Shown here: positions 12,184-24,112 of the stretch, in pieces
Layout: each line of letters opens with the position of its first letter
Position numbering within the stretch: the first letter of the stretch is position 1
Made by a program: the position numbers and the translations under genes
The notes under the pieces: generated by a model
The model's input: only the letters and a program-made list of their open reading frames with translations
Told to the model about the DNA's origin: nothing
Database searches by the model: none
DNA from: Dugong dugon
Lineage: Eukaryota > Chordata > Mammalia > Sirenia > Dugongidae
Assembly: GCA_030035585.1 (NCBI GenBank)
Contig: CM057462.1
Span: 144,362,734-144,426,733 of the forward strand
Direction of reading: 5' to 3'
DNA length: 64,000 nucleotides

Positions 12184-12196
12184 ATATACCTGTAAT
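12184..12196. repeat. Right target-site duplication of the inverted RTE
   Basis: ATATACCTGTAAT, identical to 9767-9779. Confidence 0.85.
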
Positions 12197-12504
12197 AGAA
12201 GAGATCAAAATTTAAAAAGATGGGAAGTTTCATTTATGAACTATGAATACTGTTTCAGAAGTGTATGCATTTTAGAGATATTTAGTTTTCTCCTTTTCAA
12301 TAAAATATTCATTTTTGTTTTGCTGCAAATGACTTTGTAACTGCATATTCAGTCATGAAAAGCCTGTGAATTACACAACCTACTCATAAATATCAGCAAC
12401 AGGAGCAAAAGTATTTTTTCACACAAATATTTAAATTTTTCTGTGGTCTAATTTATATCTATATACACATAAGGCCTATCTTTAAGCAGACAGTAACTCC
12501 TTCT
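12197..12504. other. No recognisable feature
   Basis: AT-rich sequence without recognisable repeat or gene signal. Confidence 0.5.
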
Positions 12505-12708
12505 TGTTATTATTGGCGGTGGAGTCAGTTCCAACTCATAGTGACTCCATGTGTGCAGAGTACAACTGCTTCATAGTGTTTTCAAGACTCTGAGTTTTCA
12601 GAAGCAGATAGCCAGGTCTGTCTTTTGAGGTGGGTTTGCGCGAATTCAAACCACCAACCTTTAGGCTAGTAGTTGAGCACTGAACCATTTACATCACCCA
12701 GGGACTAT
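12505..12708 (-). mobile_element. AfroSINE variant, antisense
   Basis: Tail-to-head in reverse: GGAGTCAGTTCCAACTCATAG, an AGAAGCAGATAGCCAGGTCT central segment, then the tRNA-like head with GCGAATTCAAACCACC near 12640 and CATCACCCAGGG at the end. Same subtype as 53650 and 61583. Confidence 0.8.
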
Positions 12709-13042
12709 CAGATATAATTTGAAAAAATACTAAAATATTTTTCATGTTTTTTTTTTTCCCCCCCAAATAGATGTCTAAAACTCATACAATGTTCATTGTT
12801 TTGCTTTAAGGATATTGTCTTTAATTATTTTTTTCTGCCTTCACATTGTTCACATACAAAACAGTCCAATCAGCCTTGTCTCTTAATATTCTCAAGTGAC
12901 ACTGACAATGGAGGAAGCAGTAAAAAATATTTCTCCCTGTAATGTTTTATTAGAATTTTGTGTAGGCTGGGAAGGGATTATATGTACTGCATTTTTATGC
13001 AAATAACACACGCCTTCTACATGTATTTGCCAAATATAAATC
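12709..13042. other. No recognisable feature except a T/C run
   Basis: A poly-T followed by poly-C tract lies at about 12748-12766. The rest is anonymous. Confidence 0.5.
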
Positions 13043-13608
13043 AGACATTTGGACAAATCTGCTACAAAAGACCTCTTAAAAGTTTCATAAAGTAAAACTG
13101 TCACTTTGATGACTAAGGTGAGCCTGACTCAAGCAATGGTCTTTTTAATTGTCTCATAATGCATGTGAAAGCTGGGCAATGAAAACAAAAGACAGAAGAA
13201 TTGATGCATTCAAATTGTGGTGTTGATTAAGAATATCAAATATACCATGGACTTCCAGAAAAGCAAACAAATCAGTCTTAGAAGAAATACAACCAGAATG
13301 CATCTTAGAAGCCAGGATGACAAGACTACAGCTTGCTTACTTTGGACAAATCATCAGGAAGGATCAGTTACTAGAAAAGGACATCATGTTAAAAAAGATA
13401 CCATGTTTGGTAAAGCAAAGGGTTAGCAAAACTAGGGAGACCCTCAAAGAGGTGGATTGACACAACAGTACATCAGTGGAGTCGCAACATATCAAAGCTC
13501 ATGAAGGTGGTGCAGGATTGGCGACATTTTCCTCTACTGTACATAAGGTGGGGCCCTGGTGGCACAGTGGACTGTGTAAGTCAGTCTACTCTATGGCAAC
13601 TAACAACA
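13043..13608 (+). mobile_element. RTE 3' fragment with an embedded SINE-head fragment
   Basis: Follows the C-terminal RTE coding region (CAAATCTGCTACAAAAGACC near 13050, GCATGTGAAAGCTGGGCAATG near 13160) to the 3' UTR. At about 13547 it switches to GGGGCCCTGGTGGCACAGTGG, the start of an AfroSINE. After roughly 30 bp it returns to an RTE/SINE tail (GGCAACTAACAACAT). Confidence 0.75.
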
Positions 13609-13647
13609 TAATTAGCTCCCCTATGTTTATATGAGGAGCCCTGTTTA

Positions 13648-13697
13648 AAATATATATATGTGTGTGTATATATGTATATATATATATATACATATGA
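13648..13697. repeat. (TA)n/(TG)n microsatellite
   Basis: Alternating TATATA and TGTGTG tracts. Confidence 0.9.
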
Positions 13698-13699
13698 GA

Positions 13700-14330
13700 G
13701 TAAGTGAAAAGCATTGCTATAAAATCATAGAAATCTTTATTAAACAAAAAAATGTGAAGTTATTATTTCTCGACATATCCTCCATCTAGGTCTATACACT
13801 TATGAAGGTGGGGTTTCCATTTCTCTAACCCTTCCCCAAAGAATTTTGTGCTCTTCGAATTAAAAAAAATTCCTTACTGCAAATTTCCTGGCCTTTTTTT
13901 CACCAGTGCAGCTTTCAGTTTTCTTAACACTGCTTCATAATAAGTCCCTGTGATCGTCCTGTGTCAGCTGAGAAAATCTATCAAGATTACCCCTTTGGAA
14001 TCCCAAGAAACAGTTGCCATAAACTTCTGAGCAGTCTTCCCTCTCTTGGCTCATCTTTGAGGTTTTCCCCACCTTCCTTTAAACTCTTGATCCATCTAAA
14101 AACCTGTTGTTTTATGTAGGGCAGTATTCCCATAAACTTGTTGCAAAGCTTCAGTGATGTGGGAAGACGTCCATTGAGTTTTGTTAAAAATTTTATATTA
14201 GCCCTGACCTCATGGCACAAAAAATTATCTTTTTTTCCTGAAATTAACTCTAATGAGACTAAGACAAGTATATTACTGAGAGAACTTTCTGCAGCCATAC
14301 ACTGATCACAGAGACATGTTTAAATACGTT
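13700..14330 (-). pseudogene. Mariner-like (Tc1/mariner) transposase remnant, internally deleted
   Basis: Mariner transposases have an N-terminal HTH DNA-binding region and a DD34D catalytic core. The minus-strand frame 14298-13987 contains an HTH-like region with EVRANIKFLTKLN, QVFRWIKSLKEGGENLKDEPREGR. It then joins directly to a segment normally more than 100 residues later (FMATVSWDSKGVILIDFLS in an adjacent frame, then RTITGTYYEAVL and KKRPG). A C-terminal KCIDLDGGYVEK-like end appears near 13780. The spacer with the first catalytic Asp and the region with the later acidic residues seem absent, so it is a dead, non-autonomous copy. Clear terminal inverted repeats were not found. Confidence 0.75.
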
Positions 14331-15764
14331 TTGTTTGGAATAAATCTGTGCATATATGAACTGGAACCCTAATAGCAATACATTTTGACTTTTATAAGTC
14401 AAAAAGTATAAAACAATTTCAAGGATTTCAATTCTCTTTATTTGTGTATTTACTTATTTTCTCAGTGCATTTTACCACGCCCTCCTTGAATCAACAATCT
14501 CCATCTTCATAGCTTTTTCTGAGTTTGGGGCTATATTTAGCTATTTCAGAAGAACCACTCAGTATCATTATAGGCTTTTGATAAACTTTTGACATGCTGA
14601 AAATTACTTTATGAAAAGGTATACTGCTAGGAAAAGGAAACCAGGACACCTTAGAAAATTATTCTAACTTTATTTTCACTTTCCCTGCCCTGTATTGAGC
14701 ACTGTTCTGGCAACACAGGTTTATTGTGGTCAAGCTCAGATTTCATGCAATAGAGTTACAAAAATTTTGAGAGGGAACGATATGAACGTTTTGATCACTC
14801 TGAATAGCGTTAAGAGGACTATTTCGTTTTTGTACGCGCCATATGTTTATCAGTTTTCTATGAACGTGAAACAAAGTAACAACACAGAGATGAAGCTCAA
14901 GACCCAAATAGCCTATGTAATTTTCTCCTTAACATGAAAAGTAAGGCTTATGCTTATGGGACTTAGACTATCTGTCAACCTTCTGTTATTAGTTTTCCAT
15001 TTTTTTATTTCATTTCTTCCTTCTGGTTTTCTGTTTATTTCTCTTTATTTTCCATTTCTTTTAACAATACTCTTACCTTAGATTGCTTTGTTTCTTCTGT
15101 TTTTCAATTAGCTTAGAACTGATGAACTCCAATAAGACACTCATGATTAAATCTATTTGCCTCAAATCACTTTATATCCAACATTTCCTTATTGCATATG
15201 CAATCTGTTTTAAGGATAATTTTGTAATAACACATTTATGTATAAAATGCTCTATCTTTTCATCTTATTTTGCAAATGATGTGAATTTTAGGCTAGATTC
15301 AGGTAAAAAAAGATGTTTCATTTTTTATCTTTTCCTTAGAGCACATTGTAGCTCTATTACTAGTTTTCTCACACTGGACAGTTGGCTCCATTATCCCCAG
15401 CTCTTAATGTACTAACTGGTACATGTTATATTTTTTGTAAGTAATCACTGAATAAGTAAATGAATCTCAAAAATATTTATAATAGAAATGAGATTAGATT
15501 TCATCATCCTTAGTTTTTCCGATTATATTATATTTTCCATTATATTTTCCAATAATATTCACAAAAACAAATGTGCTGTTTTGTATAGTTGCACTCTGGA
15601 ATGCTATTCACATTAAATCATAAATGAATAATGCCCCTGGGAGTTGGGCGTCATGATGCTACTGAGTGAGCATTATGTAAAGAACCAAGACTTTATATTT
15701 GTATCAAAATAATAAAGTGGAATCTAAGGTGAAAGAAAAATCTAGATTTTTTACATATTTTGAG
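14331..15764. other. No recognisable feature
   Basis: AT-rich sequence with no repeat I can name. Frames at 14695 and 15083 show no known motif and no splice-like context. Confidence 0.5.
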
Positions 15765-15767
15765 AGA

Positions 15768-15976
15768 CTCACCTCACCCACTACCCTCAAGTTGATTTTG
15801 AATCATAGCGACACTGTAGAACAGAATAGAACTGCCCCAAAGGGTTTCCAAGGCTGTAAATCTTTATTTACAGAATCAGCCTGCCACATCTTTCTCCAGT
15901 GGAGTGGCTGGTGGGTTTGAACCATCCACCTTTCTATTAGCAGCCAACCACTTAACGACTGTGCCACCGTGGCTTC
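15768..15976 (-). mobile_element. AfroSINE, longer variant, antisense
   Basis: Reverse-oriented tail, GTAGAACAGAATAGAACTGCC body, the GGCTGTAAATCTTTATT segment, and the head with GGTTTGAACCATCC near 15914. Confidence 0.85.
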
Positions 15977-17115
15977 TTATGAGAGTAGGGATTCTAAAAG
16001 GCTAAAATAAATTTCTTATAAAACACAAATATTTCATGGCTGATACTTCTATTTCCAAAGCAATGGTGAAGGTAAAAATAAATCTCATTCTTCATTAGTT
16101 ATCACAACTAAAACAAAAACTGATGCAAGTTATGTAAGAGATCTGGAATATTTCCATGATCAGAGAAACTTTTTGTGGGTTAACTTAAAGTTAGTTCTCT
16201 AGTTCTTTGGTACAAAACACAATGAGAGCTACTGATTTTTGAGAAGACGCAAATAGGAAACAGCCATTTGCCAAATCTTCTGATACCAAGTTTCACAAGC
16301 ATAATCATGTGCCAGATTTTCATCTCTATCTAAACCCCAGTGAACATTTATTTTGAAGGAACCCATAATAAATTCAAAGGTAGACAGGATCCATAGGGTG
16401 AAAATAAAGATCAACATCTGGCTCCAAGTCTTCATGTACATGGGTACCCAAGCAATTATACAGACTGAGCAACTGAGAATTGAGTCTATAATCTCATTGT
16501 AATTTTTTAAAGAACTCCATATTTCAGTCGTTTCATTTCCTCATGCCTTAATCTATGTTCATGTTCCAACCTGTCCTCTGAATCCTTCAGAGCTGATTTA
16601 TTTTTCTAATGTCATATGTGCCTCAGGCGGCATCCAGTTATCAGGTCTCTGCACACCTAGAAGCTAATTGGTGGAACTACTTCCCATAAAATATTCATAC
16701 CAGGAACTATTTTTAAAGTTAATTTCAAAACTATTTCTCTTTTCATTTTAATCTTGAATATTGCCACTGAAATTTTATGTGATATCTCTCCTTACAGACC
16801 AACCCAAGAGGTATCGCAAGTTACGAACTTGACTTAGAGTGAAAGGTGGTGTAACTTCACCCTCAGTGCTTCACCGTTCTATAACTCAGCTTGACTTTGT
16901 TAAAAGTAGGTATGAACCACCAATCACGGAAGACATTTTGAGAAGGTAAACATTTATTTTCACTGAAAGACCTTTGATTTTTTCAAGTAAATATATGCTT
17001 TATTTTCTGTAAATTTTGGGGTCTTGAATAAAGGAAAACCAAAATTTAATAGTGATACTCTAAAAATTAGCACATTTCTTTAATTTTGTTTTATTTGCAC
17101 TTTAAGAAATTGCAT
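15977..17115. other. No recognisable feature
   Basis: No repeat or gene signal recognised. The minus-strand 70-codon frame at 16441-16229 has no known motif. Confidence 0.5.
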
Positions 17116-17997
17116 CTGAAAGTGTGTGTCACGGGTGTATCCTTTCACTGTACTTATCAATCTGTATGCTGAGCAAATAATTCAAGAAGCTGGACTACAT
17201 GAAGAAGAATGTGGCCTCAGGATTGGAGTAAGACTCATTAACAACCTGCATTCTGCAGATGACACAACCTTGCTTGCTGAAAGTAAAGAGAACTTGAAGC
17301 ACTTATTGATGATGATCAAAGACTACAGCTTTCAATATGGATTGCACTTCAACCTGAAGAAAACAAAAATCCTCACAACTGGACCAATAAGCAACATCAT
17401 GATAAATGGAGAAAAGTTTGAAGTTGTCAGGGATTTCATTTTACCTGGATTCACCATCAATGCTCAAGGAAGCAGCAGTCAAGAAACAAACGATGCATTA
17501 CATTGGGAAAATCTGCCTCAAAAGACGTCTTTAAAGTGTTAAAAAGCAAAGATGTCACTTTACAGGTTAAGGTGCACCTGACCTAAGCCGTGGTATTTTC
17601 AATCGCCTCATATGTGTGCAAAAACTGGATGATGAATGAGGAAGACAGGAGAAGAATTGATGCCTTTCATTTATCGTGTTGGTGAAGAATATTGAATCTA
17701 TCATTGACTGCCAGAACAACAAACAAATCTGTCTTGGAAGAAGTACAACCAGAATGCTCTTTAGAAGCAAAGATGGCAAGACTTTGTCTCACGTACTTCG
17801 GACATGTTACCAGGAGGGACCAATCCCTGGAGAAGGGCATCATGCTTGGTAAAGTAGTGGTTCCACAAAAAAGAGGAATATCCTCAGCGAGATGGACTGA
17901 CACAGTGGCTGTAATAACGGATTCAAATGTAGCAACGATTCTGTTGTATATAGGGTTGCTATGAGTCGGAACCAACTCGGCAGCACCTAACAACAAT
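17116..17997 (+). mobile_element. RTE 3' half, 5'-truncated
   Basis: Starts within RT at the equivalent of 41360 in the near-complete copy and ends with the tail CAGCACCTAACAACAA. The frame 17126-17542 shows the RT catalytic box as SADDTTLLAES (17252 onward; the usual box is YADD) and the LNLKKTKILTTGPIS segment. The coding region breaks by frameshift near 17540 and resumes at 17692. The body does not restore the full protein. No convincing target duplication seen. Confidence 0.9.
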
Positions 17998-18503
17998 CCC
18001 AGAGTGGTTTTTACTGCAATAAAGGATCATATTGTGAAAGACCTATTCAAGTCTTATGTGTTCATTGCTATCTGTAAAAGTAAAATATATGTCTATAGTT
18101 ATATATCCATATATTTATACGTATATAATGAAATACATAATAATTCTATACATACATAATAAAGTATATAATAATTCCATAATTCAATATCCTAAGCATT
18201 ACTTAAGGCTTCCAGGGTAGAAAAATGATAAAGTATATTCCCTTCATGAAAGTAAAATTCCATTTTAAAAGAAAGTAAACTATAAAAAATAGAAGTATAG
18301 TCAAGTTTTACAACAGGTAAAACTGAATATTGGCTCTAATATGCAAACATTTAAGTCTTAAAAGAGGATATTTTGTGCCATGTTGGTAAGAATGGTATCA
18401 AACAGTATTATTTTCTGGATGCTTCTAGACTGAATATTACTTTTTATACTGATAAGAATAACATATGGACCATAAACAGAATTATGCTGTCTTCAAAGAG
18501 ATT
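17998..18503. other. No gene; AT-rich tract
   Basis: Contains an AT-rich, ATATAC/ATAATA-rich tract at about 18085-18185. Otherwise anonymous. Confidence 0.5.
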
Positions 18504-18858
18504 GTTGTTGTTAGCAGCTGTCACCAAGTAGGCCCCAGCTCATGATGACACCATGAAGAAAGAAGGAAAGGCTATCGTTTCCTGAAATATCCCCATGATT
18601 AATTGCAAATTGGCCAGTTGTGATCCATATGGTTTTTGATGGCTGAGTTTCAGAAATAAAACACCAGCCTTTCCTCCTAGTCAGTCTTAGTCTGAAAGTT
18701 CCGCAGAAACCTGTTCAGCATCATAGTAACGCTCAAGCCTCCACTGACAGACTGGTGGTGGTTGTGCATGACGTGCATTGTTCTGGGAATCAAACCTAGG
18801 TCTCACACATGAAATGCAAGAATTCCACCACTGAACCACCATACCCCCCCACCCCTGC
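18504..18858 (-). mobile_element. tRNA-Gly-headed SINE with RTE-like core and tail
   Basis: On the minus strand the head (18845-18785) has an A box GGTTCAGTGGTGG and a B box GGTTTGATTCC, with the arrangement of a tRNA-Gly. The middle (about 18770-18640) matches the 5' UTR of the RTE at 39080-39260, including GAACTTTCAGACTAAGAC. The end is the RTE tail GCTAACAACAAC. Function: pol III-transcribed non-autonomous element, presumably moved by the RTE protein. It is not a tRNA gene. Confidence 0.8.
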
Positions 18859-19369
18859 AAAGGGATGATAGAACACAAAATAAGCATTACAGTCCCACTC
18901 CACAAACAACTTAAGCTAAATATCTTTAACTTGTGGAATTATTTACAATGGATTACTAATTAGCATTATTTGTCTTTAGAGATATAAATTCCACTATTGG
19001 ATGAACATGTTGATAATGATGACATTGTTCTTTATACTACAGTTCTCTACCATCTCTAGCAACATTGCAACATACATGATTTCTTACAGTACATAAAAGG
19101 AAAACTAGTATATGAGTTCATGACTGAGCACAAATGGTGATTCCTTTTAATGTGATACTGGTTATACTTCAAAAAGAAATGATAGACAGTAAGGAAAATA
19201 CTAAAAAAAAGATGAATAAAAAGTTGTGAAGAGCCACAATTTCCATACTAATGACACTGATATTTTAGAGATTTCCTTTCAGATGCATTCTATGCATAAG
19301 ATACTCAAAGGCCATTATTCGAATCAGATCTTTCAACGTTCTGAGTTATAAAATACATACCTTAGTGAG
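18859..19369. other. No recognisable feature
   Basis: AT-rich anonymous sequence. Confidence 0.45.
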
Positions 19370-21390
19370 CGTAAAACGCACAGATCTTAAGCTTGAAATG
19401 CATAAAATTCAGATATACATATCTGTGCAACCATTACACAGATCAAGATATGAAAGGATACCAGCATACCAGGAGTTCCCTTATATTCCTTCTGTTCACT
19501 CCATCCTTTAACCCAGTTGTAACCACTTACTAATTTTTCTCAGTTTATTTGTTTTACTTGTTATTGATTTTTATATAAATAGAATCAGGCAGTGTATAGC
19601 TACTTATATAATATTCATTCATGTTGTTGAGAACAGTATTAGTTCCTTTTCTCATGTGTGAATTACATTTTGTGAATACACCAATATTATCAATTTTCCT
19701 GTTAATGAAGTTTTGTGTTATTTCCAGATTTGGGGCTATTATGATTAGAGCTGCTAATAACATTCTGGTGCATACATATATTTTGTTGGATATATATGCT
19801 CATCTACTTAGAAGGACACTTACTGTGCAGAAGGGTAGATTTGTTTGCATCTTTAGCAGATACTGCCAATGATTTTTCCAAAAGGGTTGTACCAATTTAC
19901 TTTCACACCAGTAACACGTAAGAGTTATAGTTGCTACACATTCTTACCAATCCTCTCTTGATGTTTTGAGTATTTTGCATATGAGGCTTCTGATGGGTAT
20001 GTGGATTAATTGTGCTTTTTACTTGAATTTCCCTGATGACTAATGATCTTAAGAGCTTTTCATATGCTAGTTGGCCATTTAAATAACTGCAGTTGTCAAA
20101 TTCCTCAAGTCTTTTAACTGATTTTTTTTGAGGGAGGGTTTCTTCATAAATTCTGGACTTGAATCATTTCATACACAGTAATATATTTTTATCTACAAAT
20201 TTATAAGCTTTATTGGTTAACTTTCACAATAATCCATCTTAAACTAAATTTTAAATGATGCGATATACAAATAAAGGTTCATTTTTTCCACATGGATTCT
20301 CCAATTGTCTAGTACCATTTATAGAACAGAATAAGATTTTTTCCTTGAATTACACTGCCGACTCTCATGAATCAGGTGAATGAATATTTGTGTATGTCTT
20401 TCTAGTTTCTCTATTTCATTCCATTGATCTATTTGCCCCTTATTGAGCCATGTACACTGACATAAATACTGAAATTTTATATTGTCTTGCTATCTACTAG
20501 TGTTTAAGTCCTTCAGTTTTGTTCATCAGTATTGACTACTCCAGCTTTCTTATCTTTTCATATAAATTTTAGAAACAATTTGTCAATTATGATAAAAAAT
20601 GCTATTCATATTTTCTGTTTTTTTCTTGTCATATTTTGAGGCAGTTTGTTTCTTAAGGAATTTTTGCATTTTCTTTCATATAAGCTTTCCAATGTATTTG
20701 CTTAGAGTTTCCTATGGAGCCTTGGTTGGGAAGCAGTTAAGAGCTCGGCTGCTAAACGAAATGTCAGCAGATCAAATCCACCATCTGCTTCTTGGAAACC
20801 CTATGGGGCAGATCTGTTGTGTCCTATAGGGTTGCTATGAGTTGGGTAATATATTATTACTATTTTCAATGTCAGTAGTAGGTATAATAAGTGGATGTCT
20901 TTCCATTCTTAATATTGGTAATTTATTCTCTCTCTCTATATGTGTGTCTGTGTCTGAGGGAGTCAATTTTATTAATCATAGAAAAAATAACTTAGAACTC
21001 TGTTGATATTTCTTATTTTATACGTGATTTCTATTGCACTGATTTTAGCTCTTAAATTTTCTTTTTCCTTCCTTCTACATATTTTTTTTAGCTAGGGAGT
21101 GAATCCTCCACATTTTTCAAATTTTTGAGATCATTGATTTTCAAACATTCTTCATTTTTATTATATGAAGCTAAATATGTAAATTTATCACTGATTGTAA
21201 CTTAATCTGCTCCTTGAAATTTTGATATGTCATATTTTCACTACTATTCAGGCCAAAATAACTTTTAGTATTAACTGTAATTTATTTATTTATTTATTAC
21301 CCAAAGTTTAATTTGAAGTGTATTGTTTCAAATCATTAAGGATATTCTTGTCATCACCCTATTATTGAGCTCTAGTTTAATTTGGCTATG
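19370..21390 (-). mobile_element. Old L1 (L1M-type), antisense, with a SINE inserted
   Basis: Antisense L1 3' part and ORF2: a GGGGCTATTATGATTAGAGCTGC segment near 19730, CACACCAGTAACACG near 19903, TTTCCCTGATGACTAATGAT near 20029, CATTCCATTGATCTATTTG near 20417, then ORF2 further upstream (AAATTTTGATATGTCATATTTTC near 21218). An AfroSINE splits it at 20717-20846. Too diverged for frames. Confidence 0.75.
20717..20846 (+). mobile_element. AfroSINE, sense
   Basis: Head GCAGTTAAGAGCTCGGCTGC, body GGAAACCCTATGGGGCAGAT, tail CTATAGGGTTGCTATGAGTTG. Inserted in the antisense L1. Confidence 0.85.
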
Positions 21391-22046
21391 TTGTTGTTAA
21401 GTGCCATCAAGTTGGTTTTGACTCATAGCTACCCTATGTACAATAGAACAAAACACTGCCCAGTCCTGCACCATCCAAACAATCGTTATGCTTGAGCCCA
21501 TTGTTGCAGCCACTGTGTCAATCCATCTTGTTGAGGTCTTCCTCTTTTTCCCTGACCCTCTACTTTACCAAGCATGTTGTACTTCTGCAGGGACTGATCC
21601 CTCTTGATAACATGTCCAAAGTATGCGAGACTTAGTCTTGCCACCCTTGCTTCTAAGGAGCATTCTGGTTGTACTTCTTCCAAGACAGATTTGTTCGTTC
21701 TTTTGGCAGTCCATTGTATATTCAGTATTCTTCTCCAACACCATTAATCATAGGCATCAATTCCTCTTTGGTCTTCCTTATTCTTCATCCAGCTTTCACA
21801 TGCATAGTAAGCGATTGAAAACACCATAGACTGGGTCAGGCGCACCTTAGTTTTCAAGATGACATGTTTGCTTTACAACACTTTAAAGAGGTTTTTTGTA
21901 GCAGAATTGTGCAATGCGATGCGTCTTTTTGATTTCTTGACTGCTGCTTCCTTAGGTGTTGATAGTGGATCCAAGTAAAATGAAATCCTTGACAACTTCA
22001 ATCTTTTTTCCATTTATCATGCTGTTGCTTATTGGTTTTTTGTTCA
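21391..22046 (-). mobile_element. RTE 3' end, antisense
   Basis: From the tail (GTTGTTGTTAAGTGCCATCAAG at 21391) back through the C-terminal coding region. The minus frame 21683-21486 reads EEVQPECSLEARVARLSLAYFGHVIKRDQSL-type sequence. Truncated near 22046. Confidence 0.9.
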
Positions 22047-22207
22047 CTTTATGTGGAGGAGTACCTCTTGATTCTTAGCCCTGATCCTACTGTCCATTTC
22101 TCACTCTGAGTGGCCGGAGGGATCTTCCGTATCCCTTCCCAAGCAAGATAACATTCAAGGGATGGTGCTTTATCACTACAGTCCACCTCCCTTCCCATGT
22201 TCATGCA

Positions 22208-22247
22208 CTGTCTCTCTCTCTCACAAACACACATACACACACTCACA
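22208..22247. repeat. (CT)n/(CA)n simple repeat
   Basis: TCTCTCTC followed by ACACACAT-type repeats. Confidence 0.8.
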
Positions 22248-22464
22248 CAGCAACAAAATGAGCCATATTGTTGATTACCTCACTCTCACCCACAGGGTGC
22301 AGGAGAGTAATCCGAGAATACAGTTAACATAAATCTCTCACAACATTCTACAACTCCTAACATTTTTTTCTCCCTGGAAAACATATAGAATGCTGGTCCT
22401 CTACTCCAACCTGCTTTGACTGGCAGAGGCTCTTATTGAAACACTTCTTTCCCGGCTTGCATTG

Positions 22465-22921
22465 TGTATTAGTTTCCTAGGGCTGCCATAACAAAGCACC
22501 ACAAGCTGGGTGGCTTAAAGTAACAGCAATTTATTATCTCACAGTTCTGGAGGCCAGAAGTCTGAAATCAAGGTGTTGGCAGGTCCATGCTCTGGAGAAG
22601 AATCCTTCCTTGCCTCTTCTAGCTTCTGGTGATCACACATGTTCCTTGGCTGGTGACAGCATACATTCAACCTTTCCCTTCATTTTCATATGGCATCTTC
22701 TCTCTGTGTCTGTGTCTTCACGTGGCATTCTCTTCTCTGCATCTGTCTTTTCTCTTTTTATAAGGACACCAGTCAGATTAAGGGTCCCCCCTACCCCACT
22801 ATGACCTCATGTTAACTAATTACATCTGCAAAGATGCTATTTCCAAATAAGGCCACATCCATAGGTATGAGGGGTTAGGACTTGAAATATATTTTTGGTG
22901 GACACAACTCAACCCATAATA
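22465..22921 (+). mobile_element. ERVL-MaLR solo LTR (MLT1/MST-like)
   Basis: Starts TGTATTAGTTTCCTAGGGCT, continues with CAATTTATTATCTCACAGTTC and CTTTTTATAAGGACACC, and ends GACACAACTCAACCCATAATA. This is the standard layout of MaLR LTRs. The flanking pentamers do not match clearly. Confidence 0.85.
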
Positions 22922-22931
22922 GACGATAAGC

Positions 22932-23085
22932 CTACTCCCGAAGCCAAACGCATTGCTGTCGAGTCAATTCCAACTCATAGCAACCCTATAAGACAGAGTA
23001 GAACTGCCCCATAGGGTTTTCAAGAAGCAGCTGGTGGATTCAAACAGCTGACCTTTTGGTTAGCAGCCTGAGCTCTTAACCACTA
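22932..23085 (-). mobile_element. AfroSINE, antisense
   Basis: GCTGTCGAGTCAATTCCAAC tail part, GTAGAACTGCCCCATAGGG, then the head GGTTAGCAGCCTGAGCTCTTA. Confidence 0.9.
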
Positions 23086-23099
23086 AAATAATTCATTTA

Positions 23100-23510
23100 A
23101 GCAATACATGTAATTTCAAAAATGTAAATAACTCAAATGATCATCAACAGAAGAAGAAACGACAAATTTCAGGATATTTAGACAATACCTACAACTGTGA
23201 AAACACATGATAAGCAATTAGATGCATAAACAAGAATAAATTCTGACAAACAACAGTGAATGAAAATAAAAGAAAGTCACAGAAGAATACACACTTTACT
23301 ATTAAAATAATACAATGTTCAGAAATGTGCTCACCTAAGCAATGCATCTTTTAGGGATATATCCATTTATCATGAAAATATAAAGGAAACCTAGGGAATG
23401 ATGAACAACATTTATTGGCAATGTTCTCCTTCTTAAGCTGGGTGGATTACTCATGAGAGTTTATTTTATTATTCTTATACATATGCTTAAAAATAAAATA
23501 ATTTTGCATT
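23100..23510 (+). mobile_element. Probable old L1 3' fragment
   Basis: Weak match to the L1M ORF2 C-terminus/3' UTR: AAATGATCATCAACAGAAG near 23136, then a pattern of TGAATGAAAATAAAAGAAAGTC and a late GGATTACTCATGAGAG segment. Assignment is tentative. 23511-23918 shows no nameable feature. Confidence 0.4.
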
Positions 23511-23918
23511 CAATATACATACAGAGAAAAAGAGGGTATACAAATGGCAATAAATGAGTGGAAAATTTTAAAAGGTGTGAATAAAAACTCTTTCTGAAGC
23601 ATTCTGCGTTATGCTTTGAAAATGAATCTTAAAATCATTTATAAAAGTTGCTGTCAAAATTTTTATTTTTAAAGTATCATTCAATGGAAATTATTAAATA
23701 TCTGTGAAATCATGCATATGAAAAATTGAAAACAATCTACATTCATATACTAAAATAGTATTCACCAATAATGGTAAATAGAAGCCATGTTAACACTACA
23801 TTACTAGGTGTAAAAACTAGACATCATATCAACTTCTAATAATGTGTACATAATTCATAGAGGAACACTGAAACAAAATACTGGACTTACGTATATAAAA
23901 ACTCTAATGTTAAAAAAA

Positions 23919-24030
23919 AAGAGCCTTGGTGGTGCGGTGGTTAAGAGCTGCAGCTGCCAACCAAAAGGTTGGCTGTTCGAATCCACCAGCCACTCCTTGG
24001 AAATCATATGGGACAGTTCCACTCTGTCTT
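23919..24030 (+). mobile_element. AfroSINE, sense, 3'-truncated
   Basis: GAGCCTTGGTGGTGCGGTGG start, B box GTTCGAATCC at 23974, ends at ACTCTGTCTT without the usual tail. Confidence 0.85.
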
Positions 24031-24112
24031 AAATGTGAAAAAAAGATTTAATGACAGAATATATGAAGCTCAGCAGAGAACAGGAAATAACTGAAAAGAG
24101 ATTTGGATGAAC

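Noticed and set aside
18785..18845. tRNA-Gly gene on the minus strand
   Set aside because: A and B boxes are present, but the sequence runs into a SINE body and the acceptor stem cannot be closed; it is a SINE head.
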